A DNA stretch of 64,000 bases from JAISDD01 sp031553935. GTDB taxonomy: Bacteria > Bacillota > Syntrophomonadia > Syntrophomonadales > Syntrophomonadaceae. Position numbers and translations under genes: made by a program. The notes beneath the pieces are model-generated. The model was not told the origin of the DNA and ran no database searches. It saw only the letters and a list, made by a program, of their open reading frames with translations. The stretch covers positions 1 to 64,000 of the forward strand of contig JAVBKS010000034.1 in NCBI GenBank assembly GCA_031553935.1. Direction: 5' to 3'. Shown here one piece after another: positions 26,791 to 36,691 of this stretch; positions within the stretch are counted from its first letter, which is position 1; every line of letters starts with the position of its first letter.

Positions 26791-26915
26791 AAAAAAAGCC
26801 TGCGCAAGCAGACTTCTTCTAGGCTTCACTTGCTTTCCTTTCCAAACGGGAGGCTTATTCGTTTCCAAACAAACCCATCGGTTAGCAACCATGGCAGTGC
26901 TTTAGGTATACTAAC
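26791..26915 (-). promoter_or_regulatory. Candidate Moco-type riboswitch with terminator upstream of apbE
   Basis: Structured leader on the minus strand, ending 80 bases before apbE. Elements in order: CCTAAAGC (26906-26899), which can pair in part with GCCTAG (26824-26819); a hairpin with arms CCATGGT and ACCGATGG; a second hairpin TTTGTT/AACGAA; then AAGCCTCCCG, GGAAAGG and AGTGAAGCC. From memory these unpaired blocks and their order resemble the molybdenum-cofactor RNA motif (Rfam RF01055). It is followed by an intrinsic terminator: AAGTCTGC-TTGC-GCAGGCTT, then seven T (26791-26815). The rest of the 26711-27150 gap holds only A/T-rich sequence. The genes controlled have molybdopterin-oxidoreductase-like repeats, which fits. 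Another riboswitch class (for example c-di-GMP) is not excluded. Confidence 0.6.
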
Positions 26916-27150
26916 TCGGATGCAGATAAAATTATTAAATTATTCAATATTTTCTTTTTCTAAGTGAAAGTAAATGTCAATATTAACATAATAATATCAT
27001 AATTCCATCTATTTCGACAATAGTTGAGCAAATTTTCTGATAATTTAAAACATTTCGTGATTTCTCGATTATTACGAGCTGAGTTATAAAAATGTTTTCT
27101 AAAGCTCGAAAAAAGGCTAAACTTAATAAAACGCATTAAAGGTGATTCAT

Positions 27151-28704
27151 ATGAAAAAAATTCTAAGTATCCTATTAGCAGCACTGTTTATACTTATTTA
27201 TGATCCAATAGTCTTAGGCGACATTTATATCGAAAACGGGGTCCCCACTGAAAACCCGCGCAGATATGTTTATGACGATTTTCAATTAGTAAAAAATGCC
27301 TCTTCCGGCATTAACATCATTTATGATTATCCGAAAGGTTACTCCCTATTCTATCCGGCTAACCTTGAAATAGACACTTCACTCAGCGAGATAAAAACAG
27401 TATTGGCGAATAAGGATACTCAGATTGAAATCTATAGAGATAACTTTGCTAAGACTACGTATAATTTCAATAGTTACCATAGTATCAGTAATTATTTTCT
27501 CAATAACGGTACTGATCATAAACTGCAAGAAAACCGAACAGTAAAAATAAATGACCACACTGCTTATTTACTAAAATGGAACCGGGCGAAATTGAAACAA
27601 ATCGAAAATGACAAGAACAATTATTTAAGTTTGGAAATCGCGGTTTCCCCAACTCTAGTTTATACAATTATTGTTAAGTCAAGCCATGAAGTTGACGCCA
27701 TACTTCCTTATTTAACTACTTTCAACTTAATCGAAACTCAAGGCGCACCACATAACAATACAATTTTTAAGCCGGTTGAGAAAGATTGGAATGAGGAAAC
27801 CAAGCTTTTCTTCGATGAGTATTTTTCTCCTGAGGCCAAAATAAATTGGGGCATTTACGAGCATACTGCACCGGCTAGCTTAGACTTCTTGAAACAATTG
27901 GAAAGCAAACTCGGCCATAGATTCAGCATTTTAACCCATTATCATACTTTCCATACCCCATTTCCTATGCAGGAACTTAAGAATGCTTATGCTGAGAAGC
28001 GTATAGTAGAACTAACTCTGCAGACAATGTGGTTTAAGCGCGACAATAACAGCACCATTTATCAGATTCTAAATGGCGATTACGATGTGTATTTTAAGAA
28101 TTATGCCCTGAAAGCAAAAGAATTTGGCCATCCCATTCTCTTCCGCTTCAATAATGAGATGAATGCAGAGTGGTGCTCCTATTCCAGTTATTTCACGTCT
28201 AAGGATCCGGAGCTCTTCAAAGCTATGTGGCGTCACATTTATAGTATTTTCCAAGAAAATGGCGCCGATAATGTATTGTGGATTTGGAATCCCACTGATG
28301 TGTCTTACCCGACTTTCAAATGGAACAGTGCCCTAAACTATTTTCCCGGTAATGAGTATGTAGATATCGTAGGACTAACCGGGTACAATACCGGAACTTA
28401 TTATCAAGGCGAAAACTGGCGTACTTTCAGTCAGATCTATGATCCCCTTTATACCGAATACTGTTTAGCTTTCGATTACCCCTTTATGATTACTGAATTT
28501 GCTTCCAGCTCAGTTGGCGGCAATAAGGAGCTATGGATTGCAGATATGTTTAAACAAATCGAACGCTTCAAAAAAATCAAAGTAGCCATTTGGTTCAATG
28601 GAGTCGATTTCGATGCTAATATGCAGCAGGCTCGCAAATACCGTTTAGATGATACCCAAGCGGTTGTCAATGCCTTCAAGGATGGATTTAAGCAGTATAA
28701 TTAG
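27151..28704 (+). CDS. Secreted GH26-type glycoside hydrolase (beta-mannanase-like)
   Basis: Exported protein of 517 residues. A signal peptide is at the N-terminus (KKILSILLAALFILIYDPIVLG). Residues ~25-195 form a separate N-terminal domain similar to PsbP/DUF-type lipoprotein folds. Residues ~220-517 are a clan GH-A (beta/alpha)8 barrel of the GH26 kind: acid/base E336 in FRFNNEMNAEW and nucleophile E449 in MITEFASSSVGG. GH26 enzymes cleave beta-1,4-mannan or related chains; the actual substrate is unknown. The ATG is chosen over an in-frame GTG at 27142 because AAAGGTGA lies eight bases upstream of the ATG. Stands alone with no sugar transport genes nearby, so a role in its own surface polymer is possible. 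Confidence 0.8.
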   Translation: MKKILSILLAALFILIYDPIVLGDIYIENGVPTENPRRYVYDDFQLVKNASSGINIIYDYPKGYSLFYPANLEIDTSLSEIKTVLANKDTQIEIYRDNFAKTTYNFNSYHSISNYFLNNGTDHKLQENRTVKINDHTAYLLKWNRAKLKQIENDKNNYLSLEIAVSPTLVYTIIVKSSHEVDAILPYLTTFNLIETQGAPHNNTIFKPVEKDWNEETKLFFDEYFSPEAKINWGIYEHTAPASLDFLKQLESKLGHRFSILTHYHTFHTPFPMQELKNAYAEKRIVELTLQTMWFKRDNNSTIYQILNGDYDVYFKNYALKAKEFGHPILFRFNNEMNAEWCSYSSYFTSKDPELFKAMWRHIYSIFQENGADNVLWIWNPTDVSYPTFKWNSALNYFPGNEYVDIVGLTGYNTGTYYQGENWRTFSQIYDPLYTEYCLAFDYPFMITEFASSSVGGNKELWIADMFKQIERFKKIKVAIWFNGVDFDANMQQARKYRLDDTQAVVNAFKDGFKQYN

Positions 28705-28796
28705 CATACGAATGAATTCGAACGCATCTAATGAGGATACATGCGCTAACTGAATAATCCATCTGTTGCTTTTGACGCTTCAATAATAGAGGAAAG

Positions 28797-29585
28797 CTAT
28801 TTTGTCACCCCTCTATTAGAGGAGCTGCTCGGTGCTTTGATTAGTCCTTCAACCTTACTTCTGCTAAGGCCGGTTAAACGAACCAATTGCCTTACTGATA
28901 TATTGCCTCCAAGTAGCTTTTTAAGATATCTAGTCTGCTCTCTTTCGCCAAGCGTTTGGAACTCTTGGAGGTCATTTAGCTTACATTCCTTTTTGATTAT
29001 TCTTGCTGCAACATGATCGCCGATTCTTTTTTTCTCACTGAATTCCAAAAACAACTGCTTATTATCAGATCTATCATTTACCATTTCAATGATAGTATCC
29101 AGGGGAATAATTTCGAATAGTTGCTCATGATCAATTATTGCAGATGTATTCTTTAGCAGACGAAAGCTGCTCCATTGAAAGTCCTCTGCTATTTTGCATA
29201 GCTTTGCTTGTACCGGTTTTAAATAAATATATCGCAGCACTTTTGTAAAATAAGTTACATCTTCTACCGGAATGCTCTTGTAGCGGTCTTGAAATAGATG
29301 CCCGCTGCGTTCATATTTTTGGTTGTACCAATATACGAAACGCGCTCCTAGTCTTCGAAAGGCTTGAGCAAGAGTTTCTTCTCCCTCTTTAATAAGAAGA
29401 TGCACCTCATTACCTAATAGTACATAAGCATAGAGCTCAAATTTGCTTAATTTCTTACTTTCTTCCAAACAATACAGGAATCTTTCTTTATCTTCTTCAT
29501 CTTTGAATATCATCTGTTGGTTGGCAGCTCGAAGTATTACATGGTAGATTCCAGTCTCACTTTTATGGCGTGCTGCTCTTGGCAT
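28797..29585 (-). CDS. REP-associated tyrosine transposase-like protein (Y1_Tnp)
   Basis: Single-strand DNA transposase family related to IS200/IS605 TnpA, here of the RAYT type, which are domesticated or act on repeated extragenic palindromes. The 262 residues include the Y1 core: 'GIYHVILRAANQQMIFKDEEDKERFL', 'VLLGNEVHLLI', 'ARFVYWYNQKYERSGHLFQDRYKSIPV' and 'VLRYIYLKPVQAKLC' with the candidate catalytic Tyr. The C-terminus (~residues 215-250) has a helix-turn-helix, ISVRQLVRLTGLSRSKV. The usual HUH metal motif HVH is EVH (E60-V61-H62), so catalysis may be altered or lost. No terminal ends of an IS element are seen. Confidence 0.8.
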   Translation of the reverse strand: MPRAARHKSETGIYHVILRAANQQMIFKDEEDKERFLYCLEESKKLSKFELYAYVLLGNEVHLLIKEGEETLAQAFRRLGARFVYWYNQKYERSGHLFQDRYKSIPVEDVTYFTKVLRYIYLKPVQAKLCKIAEDFQWSSFRLLKNTSAIIDHEQLFEIIPLDTIIEMVNDRSDNKQLFLEFSEKKRIGDHVAARIIKKECKLNDLQEFQTLGEREQTRYLKKLLGGNISVRQLVRLTGLSRSKVEGLIKAPSSSSNRGVTK

Positions 29586-29692
29586 AGTTACACTCCCTAA
29601 ATTTTTTCACTATTTTAGCATTGTGAGCCAGTTATAGCAAGCTCCAAGAACCGTCCCCTTAGAGAGCTATTCCCTCTTCGAAGCAGGAGCCC

Positions 29693-29766
29693 ACTCTGTC
29701 GCTTCGCGCCACCTCCCTCGGAGAACTCCCTCCGTCGCTTCGCGCCACCTCCCTCGGAGAGGGAGG
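29693..29766. repeat. Tandem direct repeat upstream of the RAYT gene
   Basis: The word gtcgcttcgcgccacctccc followed by tcggaga occurs twice, 37 bases apart, next to 'gagggagg'. The preceding 'aaccgtcccctta' matches the REP-like vocabulary of the region. Two copies are too few for a CRISPR array, and no spacer structure exists. Confidence 0.55.
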
Positions 29767-29767
29767 C

Positions 29768-29800
29768 AAAAAAAAGGTCCCCCTCGGAGGGGGACTTTTT
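29768..29800 (-). terminator. Intrinsic terminator of the 2293-residue SLH gene
   Basis: Stem GTCCCCCT / AGGGGGAC (29777-29784 with 29788-29795) with a 3-base loop, seven bases past the stop codon. On the minus strand it is followed by CCTTTTTTTT; on the plus strand TTTTT follows as well, so it can work both ways. Strong Rho-independent form. Confidence 0.88.
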
Positions 29801-29806
29801 CGCTTT

Positions 29807-32800
29807 TTATCTGAGTCCTAGAGTTTTTTCAATTATTATTACTGCTTCCGCCCGAGTGGTTGTATCTTTAGGTGCAAAAATGTTTCCGGGTTTACCGCTA
29901 ATAATTTTATACTTAATTCCTTTGCGTACATCTTCTCTTGCCCAATCAGCAATATCCGCGCTGTCATTGAAACTCATTTCGATATATTCTTGCGTTACCA
30001 TCTCCGGAATCCCCAATTGGTCACATAGACGAATGATGATGCTGATTGCCTGTTCTCTGGTAATCATGGCATCGGGGCCAAAGGTATTTTCGTCCATACC
30101 AGCTACGATTTTCATGGAGGCTAGCACTTCAATATTGTTTCTGGCCCAATGGTTTTCAACATCCTTAAATGTGATTACAGGCATATCTTGTGGTAATTCC
30201 AAGCCAAATGCCAACTTCAGCATAGTGCAGAACTCAGCTCTGGTAACCGGGCTATCCGGATAAAACCAGCCTTCGGTTTTACCTTTTACCCAGCCTGAAT
30301 TATTGGCAGCAATAATACTGGCCCTGGCCCAGTGCTCATCGATATCACTGTATGGCGATAGGTCCGCAAGTGGTATGTCTTTTTCATCTTCCTGAACATT
30401 TTCATTCCACTGCGCATATACTCTGATACTGCTGTTCACTTCACTAGCGCTGGTAAACTCTTCTCCGCTGCCATCAGCTTTGGTATTCCACTCTTTGAAA
30501 GTAAACCCTTCCCGAACAGGAACCGTCGGGAAAACGATGCTTTGCCCTAAGCTATAACTAATATTAGTATAGCTGCCACTGCCATCATTCATGTCAAAAG
30601 TAATTATATGATTGCGTGAATTCGAGCTGCTGCCACCACCGCCGCCACCGCCGCTGTAACTGAACTCGGCTTGAATGGTATGATTAGCCCTCACATTGCT
30701 GAAAGTATAACTCTCCAGCGCGCCTTTGTTCTCACCGTCAACGATTACGCTCTTAATTGCGTAGTTAGCTGAAGGTGCTATGGCAAAGCTTTTGCTTTCG
30801 CCTGATAGTACTTCAACATTGCCACTGGGCGTTATGCTTCCGCCGCTACCGCTGCTTGCCTGTATGGTAAAAGCAGGCACCGGATTATTTATGGTCGCGG
30901 TAGTGCCTACGACCGTGTTTTGATTAAGCATATCAGTTATATGCAGGCTTAGTTCATATTCACCCGATGGAATCTGATGACTCATAGCAGTTGGATAACT
31001 CTTGCCCTCAAAAGTTTCTAGCACATATTTAATCGGGTCATTGCTGCCCACCTTTTTATAGCCCAATGAAACTTGGCGAATCCCGGAATACTTTTGATCA
31101 TAGTTCCAAGCTGCTTGGTCATCACTGACTGTAAAGCCTGATATTGCAGGTTTTCCTGATATGGTACGCTTAGGTGCTTCTTCATCCACATCAGTACGGA
31201 TTGGTTCATTGTAGTCGAAAATGATTTGTGCAACTGGAGCAAAGGTAGTTCCCGGGACCAAATCCGAACGTACTCTTACAGTAAAATTCAAGAATCCTTC
31301 TCCCTCGGGAGCGATTACATTGGGCGGCAAAATAATATCTTGAAACACCCAGATCAAATCACCATCCGCATTGGGAACTGTTACCACCGCCGGTTTGCCG
31401 TTCTGGTCAACAAAAGAGGTGGATGCTATTGCTAAGCTCTCTAGATCCCATACTTCGCTCAGTTTAAATCCATTTTGCTGCTCGGGAAGCACGATGCGGA
31501 TATCACGAGCAGGCATGACCGCCTCAGCTTTGTTTTCGAATACAATTGATATCCTAAGTTCTTTGCCCGGCAAAATCCATTTTTCTTCACCGGGAGCTTC
31601 CGGAGTAATCCTAAGCGCATTCGGGTCTTCTGCAGTTCCGGTACCGCCGCCGCTGTTTCTTGGCTTATTAGTACAAGTATCCACATTAACCGGATAAGGG
31701 ATTTCGGGAATATCTCCTAGCCCAACTAGGGCTTCCCACCAATTACCTTGAATATTGTTTTCTTCCCGGTACATCCGAATGTCATTGCTTAGCAGAAGTG
31801 CTTCTGCCAGGGCCTGCTTTGCTTCCGGGCTGGAATTATAGTTGAATCCGGTCTGATCATCCAGGGGACGGCCTTCATAGATATTCATATATCCCCCTAG
31901 AATATCTCTGGTTTTTATTAATCCTCCGGCTCCGCCTCCAGCAGCACCCCAAACCATGTCCAAATAGTCGACTATGAAATTGACTTTCTGCTTTTGATCA
32001 GCATTTTGCAAACCTGCCATCTGCATTTGGCCGTCTAGGGCTTTAGTAACACTTTCAATCTGGTCATTTTTGATTTTAGTATAAGCAAGCTTTGAATACT
32101 CGTGGCTTTTTTCCAAAGTAGCAAAGGCAAATGCTGTAACCGGATGATATTCCGCCAATTTTCCGATTCCGTACTTTTTGACCGCGTTTTGGGGGTCGAA
32201 AAGATTATCGGATTTGCACTCCGGAGCATCAGCTTCCGTATCTAATGCCGCTTTAAAATCCATTACCTCATTGGCGATATCTTCCACTGTGTCAGAGGAA
32301 ATGCTTAATGCTTTCACCTGCCCAGCCGATGATAATGAAGCTTTTCTCAGGCCTTGATCGAGACTTACATATGGAGCTGAGGGCATACTGGCGATATAAG
32401 GCTGAATCAAGTTAGTGCCGTAATTAACGCCGAATTGACCACTGAAAAGGTAATTATAGGTATGGGGAGCTGTGATCTTAAGCATATCCTTATAGAGCTT
32501 AAGCCTTTGATCATGACTGCTTTGCTCCCAGCTGGAATCAGAGCTAACTCCCGGGAAACTATAAATGGGCACATGTACCATTTCTTCCGCATCATTTTCC
32601 TCATAATTGTACAAATACAGCGGAGCTATATCCCGAGCATTATTCATAGTCTCGATGTATTTATCCCATAGGTGCCGGTATTGTTCGGAATTAAGTTCAC
32701 CACTTAATCCCAGGCTTTGCCATTGCTCTTCCGTAAACATCGCACTTACGCTTTCACCGCTGAACACTACTCGGGGCTGATTACCCCAGACCCACTTGGC

Positions 32801-35800
32801 GCTGCTCTTCCAAGCAATGTCGGAGCTGGAACCGGCCTTTACTTTGACAACCGCTACAACCGCGTAAGCATCTTGCTCATTATCTGCTCCTTTATCTTGG
32901 ATAACATAACTGGCTTCAACTGGACTTATTAGTTGGGGACGACGCTCTTTTAAGTCGGCTAGTCCGGTTTCAATATCGTATTCATATGATCCGGCTAAAC
33001 GGCCGGGATGAGCAAAATATACCAAGGCATAGCCGTCCTGCACCCCATCGTTATAAATCCTCCAGATAGAAGTGTTGCTACGGGCATTTGCCATAGTAGG
33101 ACTCAGTACTTTTTCGGAACGCATTAGCGGAACTGGGGGTGCTAAAGCCACCTGCTGGCCGCAGGCCTGCCCATTTACCAAGACATCGTATAATCCGGCT
33201 TTATACAGAGCAGTTGTTGTTGCTAGAGCTGTCCCGTTCTCAAATTCCGTTTTGCAGGGAACCTGCAGATTACCTGCTTGCAAGCCAATATTTCCATTCT
33301 TATAAGGATAGAAACTGAAGCTGCCGTCGGCATTATAAAAGCCACTCCAGGCCTTGCTAGGAACATCAGCTTGATTCACTGAAATCGGCAAGCTTTGATT
33401 AGCATAGACATAGCGGCTCATATATTGTTCAGCAACGGACTGGTTATCGCGGAAGGCAATATCTAGATAAGTTTCCCCGGGACGCTTAAACTGTACCGGT
33501 ACATAGAACAAAACTGTCCCTTTTTGAAGATTTGTCCCGGATTGCCGGAAGGTAATATTAATCGCATTGCTGATCCCGCTGCCGGCGACATAAATATTGC
33601 TCTGGTGATTTCCCCGCAGCAAGCCCCCCGTAAAATCATCTCTGCTAAGTGCAAGGCGGGCTGCCATAGGTGCCGATGCATACATTAAGTTAAGTGCATT
33701 ATAGGTACGAGGCTTGAAATCCAGGGCTTTGGTGTCCCAGGTTACCGTCATGCCTAAAGAGTTCGCGATAAGCTCATCAGAGTCTAAAATCACCGGTATA
33801 TATGCTATTTCTCCCACTTGAGCTGAAATTTCTGCTCCCGCGCTGCCGTCATCTAAGATTGCTCTCGGGGTACCGGTTTTGAGTTTAAGTGGGGTAAGGC
33901 CCTCAATCTTAGTTTGAACAATATTAAAAATACTGATTCCGGAGCTACAAACTAACCAAGGTCTGCTAACACCCATTATTCGCGCTCCCGGCGCTTTTTT
34001 GAAACGCACTCTTACATCGTAAATCTTGTCTTTATTAAGCTGTCCCTCATTTAATTCAGCTGACAGTGTTGATCCGCTGCTGTCAAATGATGCTATTATT
34101 TGTCCAGCGTCCATGACCGTGATCTCCAAAGAATCTCCAGCTGTTATGCTCAAAGGCTTTAAACTGGGAACCCCATTAAGGATATTGAGGTCTCCCTGCA
34201 GATATAGCCCTTGTTTTCCCTCTCCGCCAGATTTCATCTGCATGGTGTATTCCAGATAAGTATCTCCATCCCATAGTATGTTCATATTATGGAACGGGGC
34301 GAAATATTTATCATAAGAACTTAGATTATGTCCATGTATATCGAAGCCTACATTATATCCAGGCTCTAAGATACTGCTTTGATAGCGGTACCCAGCTGCT
34401 GTTAACCGCTGCTGCAAAATCTCACCTAGTGCAAATGGGCAAACAAAAGTGCCGTCCGAGTTGCGCCCGGAATAAAAACTGCTATCAAAACTATACGGAT
34501 CGGATGCGTAATAATTAATAGTGCTTAGCCTAAAATAGCAGGGATACAGACTCTGACCGCTAATAGTTTCAATTGCTCCTTCACCATTAGCCTCGGTGCT
34601 CAGATGACATGTTAAGCGGCCGTAATAGTATCTATTCTCCCATTTGATCCCAGCCGGCAAATGAGTGCGCATTACTATTGGAAAGCTTCCAAGAGTGCTA
34701 ATTCTCCCGTCGGAAGGCAGCCCTACCAGATCAAGCAGATAATTGGGTTTGAAAATAGGTATTTGGGCAAAGTCTTCCTGTTTATAGGAAAAATAGACTT
34801 TATCCACTCCATAGCGGCCGTTTAAACCACTGTTTAAAGTAATAACTGCCTTGTCGAAACCAGTATTGCCATTGGAAAAAATAAGTGTAGACATATCTAA
34901 AGGTCCGGTTGCCATATCGACGCTTTTATAGGTTTTGCTAGTATTGTTTTCTCCATTATATATGGAGACCTTTAAAGTATCGTCAGCATCTAAGCAGATT
35001 GCATGACCGTCATTCCCAGTCAAAAATAATGGTGCTGTTTCTTTGCCTTCCACTAATTTAGTTGCTGTTATCTCTACCTGAGCATAATCGAAACCACTGC
35101 CGGCAGTTAATGAATCCTCACCTAGACCCTGCCAGGCAATGCCAGGTTCTTCTTCCGTTTGACTGATACCAGGTAAAATGAAATCATAAGCCGGTATCAG
35201 GTCCTCTCCACTGCTGCTAAAAAGCAGTGTACCTTGCTCCGAATAGTTTTGTGCTTTGACCTTGATGCTTATGGCTTCACCAATAGTATCTCCACCGGGT
35301 TCGGTCAATTGTAAGCTGAAATGATCACTGCCGCCATTGAAGACAGCTTTTTCCACGCTTATATCAGCTTGAGCATATAATGGATAGGTACTTGATTGTC
35401 TGCCCTTATGATTAGCAGTGACCGGCAGCTCATGGGTTCCATCAGGAAATTTAAGGTTATCGCTTGCTTTGATGATCAATGGAATACTGGGCAGAGGATC
35501 ACCTTGATTCCCGCTCCAGCCTTTATACTCAGCAGTTATTACCAAGGTGAATTTTTCCACTTGTCCACTGGTTTGATCAAAGGTCAGGGTTTCACCTGAA
35601 GTGGTAATATATGCGTTTTCCACCTTTACGAATCGGCCGGACATCATTTCAATATTTCCGGCTATTCCGTCCATAGTGGCATTGAAGTATAAAAAATCTC
35701 CATGTTCGGGATTAACTTGTCCCGGAAACACGATCTCATAATCGGTATCAGCTAATAGATTTTTGTTCTCACTATAAATGTATTCGCATTTTATTTCCGG

Positions 35801-36688
35801 ATAAGCGCATTCCAGGGTGACTTTTGTGTCTTTAGGAATATTGACGTCTTTTGTAACCTGGAAAGAAAAGATCCAATCAGTCACGGCTTCGGCTATCATA
35901 CTCTTGGAACTGAACACTCCCCTGGAGAAAAAAGGTTCGCTGGTTTCAGTTACCATTAGATTATTCCCTGAAACCAAAATAGTAGTCTTTTCTGTCGTTT
36001 CGTCGTAAATCATAAGTATGGACCGGTAATTGCCAGTTATTAGTGGCGTACCGGAATAACCTTGCATCAAGGCAACGTTTTCCATTTTTAACTCAGCAGG
36101 AATTTTCCCTGCCGGAGGATAATCATATCCCAAAAAAATTAGATCATAATTCTGGTCTAAAAAATCATCTTCCCTAAGGAAGCCATAGTCATACGAATGA
36201 ACGCTTACTTGATACCTAAGCGGTATCTGCCAGCTGATGTCGATTTTGCTCCCTGCAGGAGCACTTGCTATCTGCGCAGGACTGCCGGCTTGTGAGAAAT
36301 TGACGCCAGTTATTTCCACCACATTGAATTCCGGTTCTGACTCCAAAATCTTCATCGGTGAGTTGGAGGTATCTTTTTCAGTTTCATTCAGTTCTTCCGA
36401 ATTGGGAAAACCTTTGCTCCCTTCTTCGGGCAACATGCTTTCCTCTTTAGATTCTTCAGAATCAAGATCAGTATTGCCCGCCGCTTCCTTTTCATGACTA
36501 TCTGGGCTGATATAGTCATTTATTTCAGTATTCGGGCCGCGCTCCAAGTTCTCGCCCAAAACGCTTTCGCTGACATCTTGACCAGGTGCAGTTATATCAT
36601 TTGCCCAGCTATACGATGGCATTATGAGCAAGATTATCAATAATACCAAAAATAATTTACAATAAATTTTATCTGCAAATACTTTCAA
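29807..36688 (-). CDS. Giant SLH surface protein with Ig/cohesin-like and InlB-type repeats
   Basis: Secreted S-layer-type protein of 2293 residues. Signal peptide at 1-29 (LFLVLLIILLIMPSYSWA), then an acidic Ser/Glu linker to ~115. A long beta-rich stalk follows to ~1850, including a cohesin-like part (GEIAYIPVILDSDELIANSLGMTVTWD) and a DUF11-like part (WILPGKELRISIVFENKAEA). Next are a bacterial repeat domain (~1955-2025, ITPSGNVEVLSGESKSF), a glycine/serine linker, and a Listeria-Bacteroides repeat (~2035-2100, IITFDMNDGSGSYTN ... VYAQW). Three SLH repeats occupy ~2105-2293. Likely an adhesin or structural layer protein. The start is TTG with GGAGGGAT eight bases upstream. No flavinylation motif was seen in it. 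Confidence 0.85.
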   Translation of the reverse strand: MKVFADKIYCKLFLVLLIILLIMPSYSWANDITAPGQDVSESVLGENLERGPNTEINDYISPDSHEKEAAGNTDLDSEESKEESMLPEEGSKGFPNSEELNETEKDTSNSPMKILESEPEFNVVEITGVNFSQAGSPAQIASAPAGSKIDISWQIPLRYQVSVHSYDYGFLREDDFLDQNYDLIFLGYDYPPAGKIPAELKMENVALMQGYSGTPLITGNYRSILMIYDETTEKTTILVSGNNLMVTETSEPFFSRGVFSSKSMIAEAVTDWIFSFQVTKDVNIPKDTKVTLECAYPEIKCEYIYSENKNLLADTDYEIVFPGQVNPEHGDFLYFNATMDGIAGNIEMMSGRFVKVENAYITTSGETLTFDQTSGQVEKFTLVITAEYKGWSGNQGDPLPSIPLIIKASDNLKFPDGTHELPVTANHKGRQSSTYPLYAQADISVEKAVFNGGSDHFSLQLTEPGGDTIGEAISIKVKAQNYSEQGTLLFSSSGEDLIPAYDFILPGISQTEEEPGIAWQGLGEDSLTAGSGFDYAQVEITATKLVEGKETAPLFLTGNDGHAICLDADDTLKVSIYNGENNTSKTYKSVDMATGPLDMSTLIFSNGNTGFDKAVITLNSGLNGRYGVDKVYFSYKQEDFAQIPIFKPNYLLDLVGLPSDGRISTLGSFPIVMRTHLPAGIKWENRYYYGRLTCHLSTEANGEGAIETISGQSLYPCYFRLSTINYYASDPYSFDSSFYSGRNSDGTFVCPFALGEILQQRLTAAGYRYQSSILEPGYNVGFDIHGHNLSSYDKYFAPFHNMNILWDGDTYLEYTMQMKSGGEGKQGLYLQGDLNILNGVPSLKPLSITAGDSLEITVMDAGQIIASFDSSGSTLSAELNEGQLNKDKIYDVRVRFKKAPGARIMGVSRPWLVCSSGISIFNIVQTKIEGLTPLKLKTGTPRAILDDGSAGAEISAQVGEIAYIPVILDSDELIANSLGMTVTWDTKALDFKPRTYNALNLMYASAPMAARLALSRDDFTGGLLRGNHQSNIYVAGSGISNAINITFRQSGTNLQKGTVLFYVPVQFKRPGETYLDIAFRDNQSVAEQYMSRYVYANQSLPISVNQADVPSKAWSGFYNADGSFSFYPYKNGNIGLQAGNLQVPCKTEFENGTALATTTALYKAGLYDVLVNGQACGQQVALAPPVPLMRSEKVLSPTMANARSNTSIWRIYNDGVQDGYALVYFAHPGRLAGSYEYDIETGLADLKERRPQLISPVEASYVIQDKGADNEQDAYAVVAVVKVKAGSSSDIAWKSSAKWVWGNQPRVVFSGESVSAMFTEEQWQSLGLSGELNSEQYRHLWDKYIETMNNARDIAPLYLYNYEENDAEEMVHVPIYSFPGVSSDSSWEQSSHDQRLKLYKDMLKITAPHTYNYLFSGQFGVNYGTNLIQPYIASMPSAPYVSLDQGLRKASLSSAGQVKALSISSDTVEDIANEVMDFKAALDTEADAPECKSDNLFDPQNAVKKYGIGKLAEYHPVTAFAFATLEKSHEYSKLAYTKIKNDQIESVTKALDGQMQMAGLQNADQKQKVNFIVDYLDMVWGAAGGGAGGLIKTRDILGGYMNIYEGRPLDDQTGFNYNSSPEAKQALAEALLLSNDIRMYREENNIQGNWWEALVGLGDIPEIPYPVNVDTCTNKPRNSGGGTGTAEDPNALRITPEAPGEEKWILPGKELRISIVFENKAEAVMPARDIRIVLPEQQNGFKLSEVWDLESLAIASTSFVDQNGKPAVVTVPNADGDLIWVFQDIILPPNVIAPEGEGFLNFTVRVRSDLVPGTTFAPVAQIIFDYNEPIRTDVDEEAPKRTISGKPAISGFTVSDDQAAWNYDQKYSGIRQVSLGYKKVGSNDPIKYVLETFEGKSYPTAMSHQIPSGEYELSLHITDMLNQNTVVGTTATINNPVPAFTIQASSGSGGSITPSGNVEVLSGESKSFAIAPSANYAIKSVIVDGENKGALESYTFSNVRANHTIQAEFSYSGGGGGGGSSSNSRNHIITFDMNDGSGSYTNISYSLGQSIVFPTVPVREGFTFKEWNTKADGSGEEFTSASEVNSSIRVYAQWNENVQEDEKDIPLADLSPYSDIDEHWARASIIAANNSGWVKGKTEGWFYPDSPVTRAEFCTMLKLAFGLELPQDMPVITFKDVENHWARNNIEVLASMKIVAGMDENTFGPDAMITREQAISIIIRLCDQLGIPEMVTQEYIEMSFNDSADIADWAREDVRKGIKYKIISGKPGNIFAPKDTTTRAEAVIIIEKTLGLR

Positions 36689-36691
36689 ATC

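Noticed and set aside
29693..29766. Possible CRISPR
   Set aside because: Only two repeat copies, no equal-length spacer series and no cas genes nearby.
29807..36688. Search for DxxTGAT flavinylation motif in the second giant SLH protein
   Set aside because: None found by eye, so no flavin link is claimed for this protein.
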